A DNA stretch of 64,000 bases. Source: Mycolicibacterium sp. CBMA 234 (lineage in GTDB: Bacteria; Actinomycetota; Actinomycetes; Mycobacteriales; Mycobacteriaceae). The stretch is from NCBI RefSeq assembly GCF_009729415.1, contig NZ_MPKW01000034.1:1-64000 (forward strand), in the 5' to 3' direction. The notes under the pieces are model-generated. The model was not told where the DNA came from, made no database searches, and saw nothing but the letters and a program-made list of their open reading frames with translations. The position numbers and the translations under genes were made by a program. Shown here in pieces: positions 8,271 through 16,397 of the stretch. Within the stretch, counting starts at the first letter, position 1, and each line of letters begins with the position of its first letter.

Positions 8271-8761
8271 GTTGGTAATCCGGAGTTTTCGGTGGCAACC
8301 TCGACCAGTGCCGTCACTTTGGTTCCGGTGAAGCTACCGATTTCCGGGATGTGCAACGGATTGTCGGCGCTGACGCTCTCGAACTGAATCTCTTGCTTGA
8401 GCCGGTAGCCCGGCACGTCGGCACCCACCTGCGTGACCACAGTGTTGAGATCGCCTGCGATGACGTGGTAATCGGCGTCGCCGTCGATCAGGCAGTAGAC
8501 GGTGTTGCGGATCGCCATGGGCGGGTCGGCCGGATTGAGTACGACGACGACCTTCGCCAACCGCGCGCCGCCGACGGTCTGCATTGCGGCAGCGGTGGTT
8601 TCGATCAGCTCGTCGATGCGGTCCCGGGCGTCCGGGCCGACCGACCCGGCGGGGATGGACGACACGATCTCGGCGTAGGACACGTTGCCCGACTTGGCGA
8701 CGGCAGCGACGAGGCGCACGGTCGCCGCGATGGTCGACGTCGGTCCCTCGATCACTGTCAT
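8267..8761 (-). CDS. Stand-alone dimerisation domain of acylating acetaldehyde dehydrogenase
   Basis: A 164-residue protein matching only the C-terminal domain of MhpF/HsaG-type acetaldehyde dehydrogenases (usual length about 300). The matching blocks are VSYAEIVSSIPAGSVGPDARDRIDE, the TVGGARLAKVVVVLNPADPP region and VPGYRLKQEIQFES. The NAD-binding Rossmann half with its glycine motif and the catalytic cysteine is absent, so it cannot be a dehydrogenase alone. It is not a visible frameshift: the start overlaps the TetR stop by ATGA and no Rossmann-like sequence precedes it. It also overlaps the aldolase start by ATGA. A structural partner or chaperone for the aldolase is the likeliest role (inference). 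Confidence 0.82.
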   Translation of the reverse strand: MTVIEGPTSTIAATVRLVAAVAKSGNVSYAEIVSSIPAGSVGPDARDRIDELIETTAAAMQTVGGARLAKVVVVLNPADPPMAIRNTVYCLIDGDADYHVIAGDLNTVVTQVGADVPGYRLKQEIQFESVSADNPLHIPEIGSFTGTKVTALVEVATENSGLPT

Positions 8762-9390
8762 TGCGCGTTCTCGGCGACCATGCGGAGCGCCGTGTCGTAG
8801 ATGGCGTTGGCATGCAGGTTGAACAACGCCAGCAAGTCCACCGAGTCACCACCGACCTCTTTGGCGATGAACAGTCCATCGGCACCGGCAATTGAATAGG
8901 TCACCAGAAGCCGGACCTGCGCCTCGTCGAGGTGTACAGCCAACTCGCTGAGTGATTTGGTGAGAGACTCGGCCGCCTGCCTGCGGGTGTCGAGGAACAT
9001 CTCGCGAGCTCGTGGTTCCACGGGCCGGCGTTCCAGTGCGAGCATCAGCCCAAGCCTCAGGAAGTCGGGATTGTCGAGCAGGCCCTTCGCGAGCTGTACT
9101 GCCAGGCCAATGACGCGGTCGCGTGGCTCACCGTCGGCGGGTAGTTCCCAAGCCTTCAGCCAGGTTGCGAAGCTGCGCTCGATGACCGCGGCGAGGAGGT
9201 CGTCCTTGTCCTTGAAGTGCCAGTAGATGGAACTGGCGGGCAGGCCGCACTTCTTGCTGACCAGGCCGATGCTGGTGCCCTCATAACCGCGCTCGGAGGC
9301 AATCTGGTTGGCGGCGTCCAGGATTCGTTCGCGAGACTGTTCGCCATCGGCTCGCTTGCGACGAACCTTGGGTGCTTCGGCCATCTTCAC
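8758..9390 (-). CDS. TetR-family transcriptional regulator of the aromatic-catabolic cluster
   Basis: A 210-residue repressor-like protein. The N-terminal helix-turn-helix (about 18-64) reads ILDAANQIASERGYEGTSIG then CGLPASSIYWHFKDKDDLLAAV, the standard TetR pattern. The remainder is an all-helical ligand domain typical of the family. The ATG two codons inside (9384) is an alternative start. It is the first gene of a three-gene operon with the dimerisation-domain protein and the aldolase. It faces the flavin hydroxylase operon across 69 bases that contain two copies of a 16-base dyad, its probable operator. The inducer is likely an aromatic substrate or ring-cleavage intermediate (inference). 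Confidence 0.9.
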   Translation of the reverse strand: MKMAEAPKVRRKRADGEQSRERILDAANQIASERGYEGTSIGLVSKKCGLPASSIYWHFKDKDDLLAAVIERSFATWLKAWELPADGEPRDRVIGLAVQLAKGLLDNPDFLRLGLMLALERRPVEPRAREMFLDTRRQAAESLTKSLSELAVHLDEAQVRLLVTYSIAGADGLFIAKEVGGDSVDLLALFNLHANAIYDTALRMVAENAQ

Positions 9391-9406
9391 TCCCGCCTAT
9401 TGACGC

Positions 9407-9442
9407 TGTAGCGATCACTACATTACCGTAGCGATCACTACA
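9407..9442. promoter_or_regulatory. Twin TetR operators between divergent operons
   Basis: Two copies of the dyad TGTAGCGATCACTACA (the second begins with C) start at 9407 and 9427, 20 bases apart. Each has arms TGTAG/CTACA around a near-palindromic CGATCA core. Spacing of nearly two helical turns would put two repressor dimers on the same DNA face. Located in the only gap between the TetR operon and the hydroxylase operon, so one regulator can control both. Confidence 0.75.
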
Positions 9443-9459
9443 GAACAAGCGGAGGCCGC

Positions 9460-10974
9460 ATGAACGTTCAGGACACCTACGACGTCGCCGTCATCGGGTA
9501 TGGCCCTACCGGCGCAACCGCTGCCAACCTGCTAGGCCAGCTAGGCCTGAAAGTGGTTGTCATCGAGCGGGACTCGGACATCTACAGCCGGGCGCGGGCC
9601 ATCTCGACCGACGAAGAGGTGATGCGGATCTGGCAGTCGATCGGACTCGCCGACCGCCTGCAGCGGGACATGCTGCCGGGGCGGCCGGTGGCATTCGTCG
9701 ACGCCAACGGCCGGCCATTCATCGAGACAGTGGCCGTCGGACGCGGGTGCGGGCATCCGTCGCAGCAATTCTTGTATCAGCCGGCGGTGGATCAGGTGCT
9801 CCGCGACGGTGTCGCCCGCTTCGCGAATGTCGAGGTGCTGCTGGAACACGAATGTCTGCGGGTGGCGAACCGGGGCGACGATGTCGAACTGATGCTCGCG
9901 GAGTTGAGCACCGACACGATCAAGCGATTGAGCGCCCGGTACGTAATCGCTGCCGATGGCGGGTCGTCACCGACGCGCGGGCTGCTCGGCATCGGGTACA
10001 GCGGGCGTACGTACGCCGAGCGGTGGGTGGTCATCGACACCAAGGTCATCAAAGAATGGGATGCCCACGACCGCTTGCGGTTTCACTGCAACCCGGCGCG
10101 CCCGACTGTCGATTGTCCGACCCCACTGGGGCATCACCGGTGGGAGTACCCGGCCAAGGCAGGGGAGGACGAGAAGGACCTCGTCAGCGATGAGGCGGTG
10201 TGGAAGGTGCTGCGGGAGCAGGGCATCACGCCTGAACATGTCGAGGTCCTGCGCGCTGTCGTCTACAGCCATCATGTGCGAGTAGCTGACCGCTGGCGCG
10301 TCGGCCGGGTATTTCTCGCCGGCGACGCCGCGCACGCCATGCCGCCGTGGATCGGCCAGGGTATGTCCGCCGGCGTTCGCGACGCCGCCAACCTGTGCTG
10401 GAAGCTGGCCGCAGTCTTGCGCGGGCAAGCGCCGGACGCTCTGTTGGATTCGTATGCCGCAGAACGCAAACCACATGTCACGGAGGTCACGCGGCGCGCG
10501 GTCCTCGTTGGACGGGTGATCACCGAACGACGGCGCCTGCTCGCGGCGATCCGCAATCACGTGGTGCGCACGGTGACCAGCATTCCGGGTGCCAATGCCG
10601 TTGGGCAGAAGATGTGGTGGATTCCGGACGCTCGCTACGGACACGGCTTCTTTGCCGCGGCGCACGCCGCGGTGGGCTGGCAGATCCCGCAGCCGACGGT
10701 GGACGGCGTGCCGCTCGATGATCTGCTCGACCGGCGCTGGACGCTGTTGCATACCGGTGCTCCGCCGGCGGGCGTCCGCGCCTGGTCCGACATCGGGGTC
10801 GCGCGCCTGCGCGTTACCGAGCCCAGCCTGGTGCAGTGGCTCCGTCGGCGCCGAGCTGATGCCGTGGTGTTGCGACCCGACGGATTCATCTACGCCGCAA
10901 CCTCATCCGGACAACCGATGCCCGTGCCGCCAGCGGGCCTGAATGTCACCGCCCTGACAGGAGCCCCCGCATGA
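9460..10974 (+). CDS. FAD-dependent aromatic hydroxylase, MhpA-like
   Basis: A 504-residue class A flavoprotein monooxygenase expected to hydroxylate a phenolic ring with NADPH and oxygen, making the catechol for ring cleavage. The N-terminal FAD motif is VIGYGPTGATAANLLG with ERD at the end of the second strand (about residues 10-38). The middle DG motif is AADGGSSPTRGLLGI (about 165-180) and the second FAD motif is VFLAGDAAHAMPPWIGQGMS (about 285-304). The C-terminal extension of about 120 residues resembles that of MhpA/PheA hydroxylases. First gene of the plus-strand operon; overlaps the hydrolase by ATGA. Ribosome site GCGGAGG precedes the ATG. Confidence 0.9.
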   Translation: MNVQDTYDVAVIGYGPTGATAANLLGQLGLKVVVIERDSDIYSRARAISTDEEVMRIWQSIGLADRLQRDMLPGRPVAFVDANGRPFIETVAVGRGCGHPSQQFLYQPAVDQVLRDGVARFANVEVLLEHECLRVANRGDDVELMLAELSTDTIKRLSARYVIAADGGSSPTRGLLGIGYSGRTYAERWVVIDTKVIKEWDAHDRLRFHCNPARPTVDCPTPLGHHRWEYPAKAGEDEKDLVSDEAVWKVLREQGITPEHVEVLRAVVYSHHVRVADRWRVGRVFLAGDAAHAMPPWIGQGMSAGVRDAANLCWKLAAVLRGQAPDALLDSYAAERKPHVTEVTRRAVLVGRVITERRRLLAAIRNHVVRTVTSIPGANAVGQKMWWIPDARYGHGFFAAAHAAVGWQIPQPTVDGVPLDDLLDRRWTLLHTGAPPAGVRAWSDIGVARLRVTEPSLVQWLRRRRADAVVLRPDGFIYAATSSGQPMPVPPAGLNVTALTGAPA

Positions 10975-11840
10975 CCACCACCCTCACCGAACACACCGTC
11001 GCTGTCGGCGGCCGGGAAATCTATGTCGCCGAAGCGGGTTCGGGTCCCGCGGTGATGCTGCTGCACGGCGGCGGACCGGGTGCCTCGGGCGTCACCAACT
11101 ACTCCCGCAACATCGACGCCCTCGCCGCGAACTACCGCGTCCTGGTTCCGGACATGCCCGGGTATGGCCGCTCGACGAAGGGCATCGACAAATCCGACCC
11201 ATTCGGCTGCCTGGCCGATGCGATGCGTGGGCTGCTGGATGAATTGAGCATCAGCACAGCGCATCTGGTCGGCAACTCCTACGGCGGTGCCGCGGCACTG
11301 CGGTTAGCGCTGGACACACCGGGCCGCGTCGGCAAGCTGGTGCTGATGGGCCCAGGTGGCATCGGCACCACCCGCGGATTGCCGACGGCCGGTCTGGGCA
11401 GCCTGCTGGCGTACTACAGCGGTACGGGGCCCAGCCCGGAGAAGCTGGCGTCGTTCATCCGCAATTACCTGGTTTACGAAGGTGATTCGGTGCCTGATGA
11501 GCTGATCGATGTGCGGTACGCGGCCTCTGTCGATCCCGAGGCGGTGGCGGACCCGCCGCTGACCCGACCGTCGGGACCGCTCGCGCTACGGACGTTGTGG
11601 CGCATGGACCTCACGCGCGACTCCCGGTTGGCGTCGCTGCAGACGCCGACGCTGATCCTGTGGGGCCGCGATGACAAGGTCAATCGCCCATCCGGTGGAC
11701 CCATGCTGCAGAACATCATGCCCAATGCCGAACTGGTGATGACCAGCCGAACCGGCCACTGGATGCAATGGGAGCGGGCTGAGCTGTTCAATCAGATGGT
11801 GGCCGAATTCCTCTCGGACAGCACGGTATTCCGACCATGA
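10971..11840 (+). CDS. Meta-cleavage product hydrolase (MhpC/BphD/HsaD-like alpha/beta hydrolase)
   Basis: A 289-residue alpha/beta hydrolase of the C-C bond hydrolase family, which splits vinylogous 1,5-diketones made by extradiol dioxygenases. Family motifs are HGGGPGASGVTNY (oxyanion region, about 32-44), nucleophile Ser103 in GNSYGG, acid Asp235 in ILWGRDDKVN and His263 in TGHWMQWE. The order of hydroxylase, hydrolase and dioxygenase with 4-base overlaps is that of a meta-cleavage operon. Products would be a carboxylic acid and a 2-hydroxydienoate. The dienoate hydratase that should follow is not encoded nearby and may be supplied from elsewhere. Confidence 0.9.
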   Translation: MTTTLTEHTVAVGGREIYVAEAGSGPAVMLLHGGGPGASGVTNYSRNIDALAANYRVLVPDMPGYGRSTKGIDKSDPFGCLADAMRGLLDELSISTAHLVGNSYGGAAALRLALDTPGRVGKLVLMGPGGIGTTRGLPTAGLGSLLAYYSGTGPSPEKLASFIRNYLVYEGDSVPDELIDVRYAASVDPEAVADPPLTRPSGPLALRTLWRMDLTRDSRLASLQTPTLILWGRDDKVNRPSGGPMLQNIMPNAELVMTSRTGHWMQWERAELFNQMVAEFLSDSTVFRP

Positions 11841-12820
11841 GCGTGTTCGGCAACGTCAGCCTCGGCTATCTGGTGGTCGAGACGTGCCGATTCGCCGACT
11901 GGCGTCGGTTCGGCCGCGACGCCATCGGCATGCACCTCGATGACCTTTCTGCTGACGCCATGCGATTTCGGCTCGACGCACAAGAATGCCGCTTCCTGCT
12001 GCAGCGCGGGCCGGCCGAAGACGTCACCACGTTGGGCTGGCAGGTTGACGACCACGAGACCTTCGACGAAATCCTCCGCCGGGTGCGGCGGTGCGGGGTG
12101 CCCGTCACCACCGGCACTGATGAGGAGGCCGCGCTGCGCGGTGTCGAACGACTGGTGCGCATTCCCGGGCCCAACGGGCTGGCGCAGGAGCTGTACACCC
12201 GGGCACGTATCGGCGGTGAATTCTCTGTCGCTGGAGCCGGTTTCGTCACTGGCGAGTACGGGCTGGGGCACGTCGCTGTCACCAGCACCAAGCCACACCA
12301 GGTCCGGGGGTACTACAACACGTTGCTCGACGCCCGGCTCAGCGACTTCATCGACGAAACCATGAGCGGCGTCAAGGTCAAGATCCGGTTCCTGCGGGTC
12401 AACCGGCGCCACCATTCCGTGGCGATTGCAGCAACAAATCGGCTGCCGATCAACCCGATCCGAACGCGCGTGCAGCACCTCAACATTCAGGTCGCCCAGC
12501 TCGACGATCTGACCGCGAGCTATCAACGCGTGCGCGCGCTCGGATTCGACATGGCCCTGGACATGGGCCAGCACTCCAACGACCGCGAGCTCTCGTTCTA
12601 CGCCGTCACCCCGTCCGGCTTCGAATGGGAGGTGGGGTGGAATCCGCTGGTTGTCGACGAATCGACCTGGCGGCCAACGACGCATCAGGGCATCAGCATC
12701 TGGGGCCACGAGATGCAGCGCGGCGCTGACAGACTGGGGCAATTCACCACGGCAGCCAGATCGCTGTTGCGCCGCGAAGACACCGTCCCCGCGCTGGCCG
12801 GCGCCGGCATCCCAGACTGA
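11837..12820 (+). CDS. Type I extradiol ring-cleavage dioxygenase (BphC/HsaC-like)
   Basis: A 327-residue two-domain vicinal-oxygen-chelate dioxygenase cleaving a catechol next to its hydroxyls. The predicted Fe(II) ligands in the C-terminal module are His145 (GLGHVAV), His214 (RVQHLNIQV) and Glu265 (FEWEVGWN). The active-site His192/His193 in NRRHHSVA and a Tyr near 255 (LSFYAVTP) are also conserved. It overlaps the hydrolase stop by ATGA. The length and the intact C-terminal module indicate an active enzyme. The substrate probably carries a bulky side chain, as hydrolase-linked enzymes of this type do, but that is inference. Confidence 0.9.
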   Translation: MSVFGNVSLGYLVVETCRFADWRRFGRDAIGMHLDDLSADAMRFRLDAQECRFLLQRGPAEDVTTLGWQVDDHETFDEILRRVRRCGVPVTTGTDEEAALRGVERLVRIPGPNGLAQELYTRARIGGEFSVAGAGFVTGEYGLGHVAVTSTKPHQVRGYYNTLLDARLSDFIDETMSGVKVKIRFLRVNRRHHSVAIAATNRLPINPIRTRVQHLNIQVAQLDDLTASYQRVRALGFDMALDMGQHSNDRELSFYAVTPSGFEWEVGWNPLVVDESTWRPTTHQGISIWGHEMQRGADRLGQFTTAARSLLRREDTVPALAGAGIPD

Positions 12821-12838
12821 CTGAGTAAAGGAGACAGC

Positions 12839-13870
12839 ATGAACCGCATCGACACGCACCACCACATGATTCCGCCGGACTACCGAAAGGTATTGCGGCA
12901 GGCTGGCATCGACGATGCCGGCGGGCGGGCGCTGCCGGGCTGGAGTCCCGAAGAGTCGTTGCAGACGATGGCCGAACTCGGCGTCGCTACTGCCATCCTG
13001 TCGGTGTCCACCCCGGGTACGACAGTCCTTCCGGTGGCAGCTGATGCGGCGGCGCTGGCGCGCGACCTGAACGACTACAGCGCAGAACTGGTTGCAGCGC
13101 GGCCGGATCGGTTCGGGTTCTTCGCGACGGTGCCGATGCCGCATCTCGACGAGGCGGTGACCGAATCGGTGCGCGCACTCGACAAACTGGGCGCTGACGG
13201 GGTGGTGCTGCTCGCGAACAGCGCGGGAACGTATGTCGGTGCGTCAGGGCAGGACGAGTTGTTTGCAGCTCTCGATGCGCGGTCGGCCGTGGTGTTCATC
13301 CACCCGGCCGATCTGCCTGGCCCGACCGTCGACGGGGTGCAGCCCTTCGCCGCCGACTTCCTGCTGGATACCACCCGCGCGGCGTATCTGCTGGTGCGCA
13401 ACGGGATTCGTCGACGCTACCCGAACATCAAGTTCGTCCTCAGCCACGCGGGCGGGTTTGTACCGTACGCGTCGCACCGGATGGCCGTGTCCATCACCGG
13501 CGACGTCGGTGGCAGCCCGGCCGACCATCTCGACGACTTCGCGAGCTTCTACTTCGATACCGCGCTGTCCTCCAGTGCGGCGGCGCTCCCGTCGCTGCTG
13601 GCGTTCGCCAAACCCGGTCATGTGACGTTCGGTTCGGATTTCCCGTTCGCGCCCGTCGCGGTGAGCAAGTTGTTCGCGGCTGGATTGGAGACCTATGGGG
13701 GACTGGACGCCGCCGGTCGGCGCGCGATCGACCGCGACAACGCGCTGGCGCTCTTCCCTCGCTTCGGTGCCGTCGCCCCGCCGCGGGCACCGTCGCTGGT
13801 CGACCAGATTCGGCATACCGCCAGCAGGACGGTGATGCGGGGCGTGGTGAGGCTGATGAGCGCACAGTAG
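12839..13870 (+). CDS. Amidohydrolase-family (ACMSD-like) decarboxylase or hydrolase
   Basis: A 343-residue TIM-barrel metal enzyme of the amidohydrolase 2 family (PF04909 type). The metal motif is RIDTHHHMIPP (about 3-13). Other family blocks are FIHPADLPGP (about 150-160), LSHAGGFVPY (about 200-210) and the barrel-end Asp in TFGSDFPFAP (about 263-272). Relatives include aminocarboxymuconate semialdehyde decarboxylase and resorcylate decarboxylases. A ribosome site AAAGGAGAC sits just before the ATG, 18 bases after the dioxygenase stop, so it is the fourth gene of the operon. It may decarboxylate an aromatic acid entering the route or a ring-cleavage product. Confidence 0.85.
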   Translation: MNRIDTHHHMIPPDYRKVLRQAGIDDAGGRALPGWSPEESLQTMAELGVATAILSVSTPGTTVLPVAADAAALARDLNDYSAELVAARPDRFGFFATVPMPHLDEAVTESVRALDKLGADGVVLLANSAGTYVGASGQDELFAALDARSAVVFIHPADLPGPTVDGVQPFAADFLLDTTRAAYLLVRNGIRRRYPNIKFVLSHAGGFVPYASHRMAVSITGDVGGSPADHLDDFASFYFDTALSSSAAALPSLLAFAKPGHVTFGSDFPFAPVAVSKLFAAGLETYGGLDAAGRRAIDRDNALALFPRFGAVAPPRAPSLVDQIRHTASRTVMRGVVRLMSAQ

Positions 13871-14226
13871 TGATCTCGGCATTACCGTTGTGTGGCAGGA
13901 CTATTCGCTGATCATCTCGCACACAGACGCGAGCAGGCGGCGTCGACAGTCGCCATCGTCGATCTGACGACTTGTACAACCGATAGCTCACACGCCATTT
14001 CGTGTATACGCCCGGGATTGATTGAATTTCAGGTACAGATTCCGGCCCGACACTGCATACTCATGCAGCCGGATGCGGCATTGGAGATTGATTGTGGCAC
14101 TGCGGCTTCCGTTGATCTTGATCCGGACGTAGCATGTTTTTCAATGGTGTGGTGGGACCGCTTTCGGCCTGATACTCGACGGGTCTGGGGACATAGGCCG
14201 AATTCGAGGGGGGAGTAATCCGGCCC
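13871..14226. other. Intergenic region, about 356 bases, AT-richer
   Basis: Follows the catabolic operon and precedes a membrane-protein gene. GC content drops visibly (for example around 13980-14060 and 14120-14160). A short open frame here has no homology-like features and is judged non-coding. A small dyad CTGCAT-N4-ATGCAG lies near 14054-14069. No terminator with a U-tract and no clear promoter were found. Confidence 0.4.
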
Positions 14227-14952
14227 ATGTCCGAGCCGAGTGGCCTTTTGCGGTTTTTCTTTGTTCTTGCGCTGGCTACCATTGCGCATTGTCTATGGAT
14301 GCGCCGATTCGCCTGGCGCAGTCACTACGATCGCGCGGCGACGCTCTCTGTTGCTACGGGAGGTCTGGCAATCCTTCTGATGACGCCGATGGGCACTCGC
14401 ATTGGGATTGTGCTGCACTGGTCCACAGGGTTATGGCACGTGCATTACTTGCTGGCACACTGGTTGCTTCTTGCTGGAGGTGCATGCGCTGTTGCCAACT
14501 TTCTGACGCGTCTGGGAGATGACCACGCCGTCCAGGCGTTCTTCCGCGTGTATGTCGAACTGCCCCTTGCCCTGACCCTGCCGTTGATGCTGGCCGCGTT
14601 CGCGCTCAGCAGGGTCAATCATGAGCCGGCAGACTTCCTGCTGAGTCCGTCGGACGCTTGGCTGAAGGCCTACTGGATCATCGTCTGCGCGATGGGCCTA
14701 CGGCTCATCGTCTGCGCGCTGCGCTGTCTATCTATCTTGCGGCGCGAAAAACGCCATCGTGTGGTAGCTGACATCTACATCCTGGGGTGCCTCGCCGGGT
14801 TGGTGGTCATCGCAACCCAGCTCAGCGCCTTGTTTGTCCCGAAGCTGTGGGGATCGATGGCACCTCTCATAGCCGGGTGCGTCACTGTCGCCATATTCGC
14901 ATGCAGTGCGACCTACTCGTGGCATCGTCGACTGAACCGCAGCGTTGAGTGA
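14227..14952 (+). CDS. Seven-TM membrane protein of unknown function
   Basis: A 241-residue protein that is almost wholly membrane embedded. Hydrophobic segments are at about 7-25, 36-62, 72-92, 110-128, 147-170, 180-204 and 210-231, with basic loops such as RREKRHR on the probable cytosolic side. It resembles the membrane part of the actinobacterial MAB_1171c-type putative transporters, which are usually longer and paired with an XRE regulator. No such partner is visible here, so that link is weak. Codon use and local GC are lower than in neighbouring genes, hinting at separate acquisition. The ATG follows GGGGGGAG about 12 bases upstream. Confidence 0.7.
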   Translation: MSEPSGLLRFFFVLALATIAHCLWMRRFAWRSHYDRAATLSVATGGLAILLMTPMGTRIGIVLHWSTGLWHVHYLLAHWLLLAGGACAVANFLTRLGDDHAVQAFFRVYVELPLALTLPLMLAAFALSRVNHEPADFLLSPSDAWLKAYWIIVCAMGLRLIVCALRCLSILRREKRHRVVADIYILGCLAGLVVIATQLSALFVPKLWGSMAPLIAGCVTVAIFACSATYSWHRRLNRSVE

Positions 14953-15005
14953 CGCAAACCTGCGAAGGCGCAAGCCGGGGCGCATGCCGCGCCTCGCGCA
15001 AACAC

Positions 15006-16307
15006 TCAGAGATTGCCCACTTCCAGCTCCAGGAACTCGGCGTACTTGGCTTGTGCCGCTTCGCGTTTGCCGGGTAGCCATTCGGTCGGCCACAGCTGTT
15101 CGGTGCCTTGGTAGTCGCGCAGTACCTGCTTGGCGACGGTGACCTTGTGGACCTCGGTGGGGCCGTCGGCCAGCCCCATCACGGCGGCGCCGGCGACCAT
15201 GCCGAGGAACGGCATCTCGTTGGTCACCCCCAGGGCGCCGTGCACTTGCATTGCGCGCCAAGCGATGTCGTGCAGCACCGTCGGCATGACGACCTTGACC
15301 GCGGCGATGTCCTTGCGGACCAACTTGTAGTCGTTGTACTTGTCGATCTTCCACGCGGTATGCAACACGAACAGCCGGAACTGCTGCAGCTGTGCCCAGG
15401 AGTCGGCGATATAACCCTGCACCGCTTGCTTATCGGCCAGCAGACTGCCCGCGGTGTGCCGGGACAGCGCGCGCTCGCACATCATGTCGAGGGCCTTCTG
15501 GGCCAGTCCGATGGTGCGCATCGCGTGGTGAATGCGGCCGCCGCCGAGTCGGGTCTGGGCGATGACGAAAGCCTGCCCTTCGCCACCGAGTACGGCCGAA
15601 TTCGGCACGCGCACATTGTCGTAGTGGATCAGCGCGTGCGAGCCGTGGTGGTCGGCTTCGCCGTAGATCGCCGAGTTGCGGACGATGTTGACGCCAGGCG
15701 TATCCGTCGGAACAAGGAACATCGACATCCCTTGGTACGGACTGACATCGGGGTTGGTCACCACCATGACGATCAGGAACGCGGCGTTCGAAGCGTTGGA
15801 CGAGAAGAACTTGTGGCCGTTGATCACCCAGTCGTCACCGTCGCGCACCGCTGACGTCCTGAACTGGGTCGGGTCGGCGCCGCCCTGAGGTTCGGTCATC
15901 GAATAGCAGGAGAAGACCTCGCCATTGAGCAGCGGCCGCAGGTACTGCTCCTTCTGCTCTGACGTTCCGTAGTGCGCGATGATCTCCGCGTTGCCGGTAT
16001 CTGGCGCCTGACAACCGAAGATGATCGGTGCCCACTGCGACCGGCCGAGGATCTCGTTGAGCAGCGCCAGTTTCAGTTGCCCGTAGCCCTGCCCGCCGAG
16101 TTCGGGGCCAAGATGGGTGGCCCACAAGCCTTTTCGGCGCACCGTCTCTTTGAGCGGGTCGACCACGCGGCGTCGCGTCTCATCGAGTGCGGTGTACTGC
16201 AGGTGCGGCCAAATCAGGTCGAGCGGCTCGATTTCGTCGCGGACAAAGGCGTCGGCCCAGTCCAGTAACTCCTGAAACTCCGGATCGGTTTCGAAATCCC
16301 AAGCCAT
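15006..16307 (-). CDS. Acyl-CoA dehydrogenase (ACAD10/11-like)
   Basis: A 433-residue FAD enzyme of acyl-CoA oxidation. The flavin-binding signature is YSMTEPQGGADPTQF (about 135-150) and NGHKFFSSNASNAAF (about 163-177). The C-terminal helical domain contains QVHGALGVTNEMPF and LADGPTEVHK (about 395-404). At the position of the catalytic Glu in the medium-chain enzyme (YEG), this protein has Asp (ADG), as in the ACAD10/11-like subfamily. The order with the upstream unknown gene on the same strand (90-base gap) suggests a two-gene unit. A role in lipid or sterol side-chain oxidation is plausible but unproven. Confidence 0.9.
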   Translation of the reverse strand: MAWDFETDPEFQELLDWADAFVRDEIEPLDLIWPHLQYTALDETRRRVVDPLKETVRRKGLWATHLGPELGGQGYGQLKLALLNEILGRSQWAPIIFGCQAPDTGNAEIIAHYGTSEQKEQYLRPLLNGEVFSCYSMTEPQGGADPTQFRTSAVRDGDDWVINGHKFFSSNASNAAFLIVMVVTNPDVSPYQGMSMFLVPTDTPGVNIVRNSAIYGEADHHGSHALIHYDNVRVPNSAVLGGEGQAFVIAQTRLGGGRIHHAMRTIGLAQKALDMMCERALSRHTAGSLLADKQAVQGYIADSWAQLQQFRLFVLHTAWKIDKYNDYKLVRKDIAAVKVVMPTVLHDIAWRAMQVHGALGVTNEMPFLGMVAGAAVMGLADGPTEVHKVTVAKQVLRDYQGTEQLWPTEWLPGKREAAQAKYAEFLELEVGNL

Positions 16308-16397
16308 ACGGCCTCCTTCAGTTCGGCCCCACCACGAAACGACACAAGCCCGTTTCTTTGTAACGCAAAGGGGCAGCTTTGGGAACGGTCGCGAAAG

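Noticed and set aside
8267..8761. Frameshifted full-length acetaldehyde dehydrogenase
   Set aside because: The sequence upstream is an intact TetR gene with an ATGA overlap, and no frame there encodes a Rossmann fold or catalytic Cys, so a missing N-terminal half is not nearby.
11792..13144. A 450-codon antisense frame over the dioxygenase and amidohydrolase genes
   Set aside because: Covers two clearly real genes on the other strand and has no recognisable protein features.
13892..14218. A 108-codon frame after the aromatic operon
   Set aside because: No ribosome site and no ordered hydrophobic pattern; falls in an AT-richer gap and ends against the next gene.
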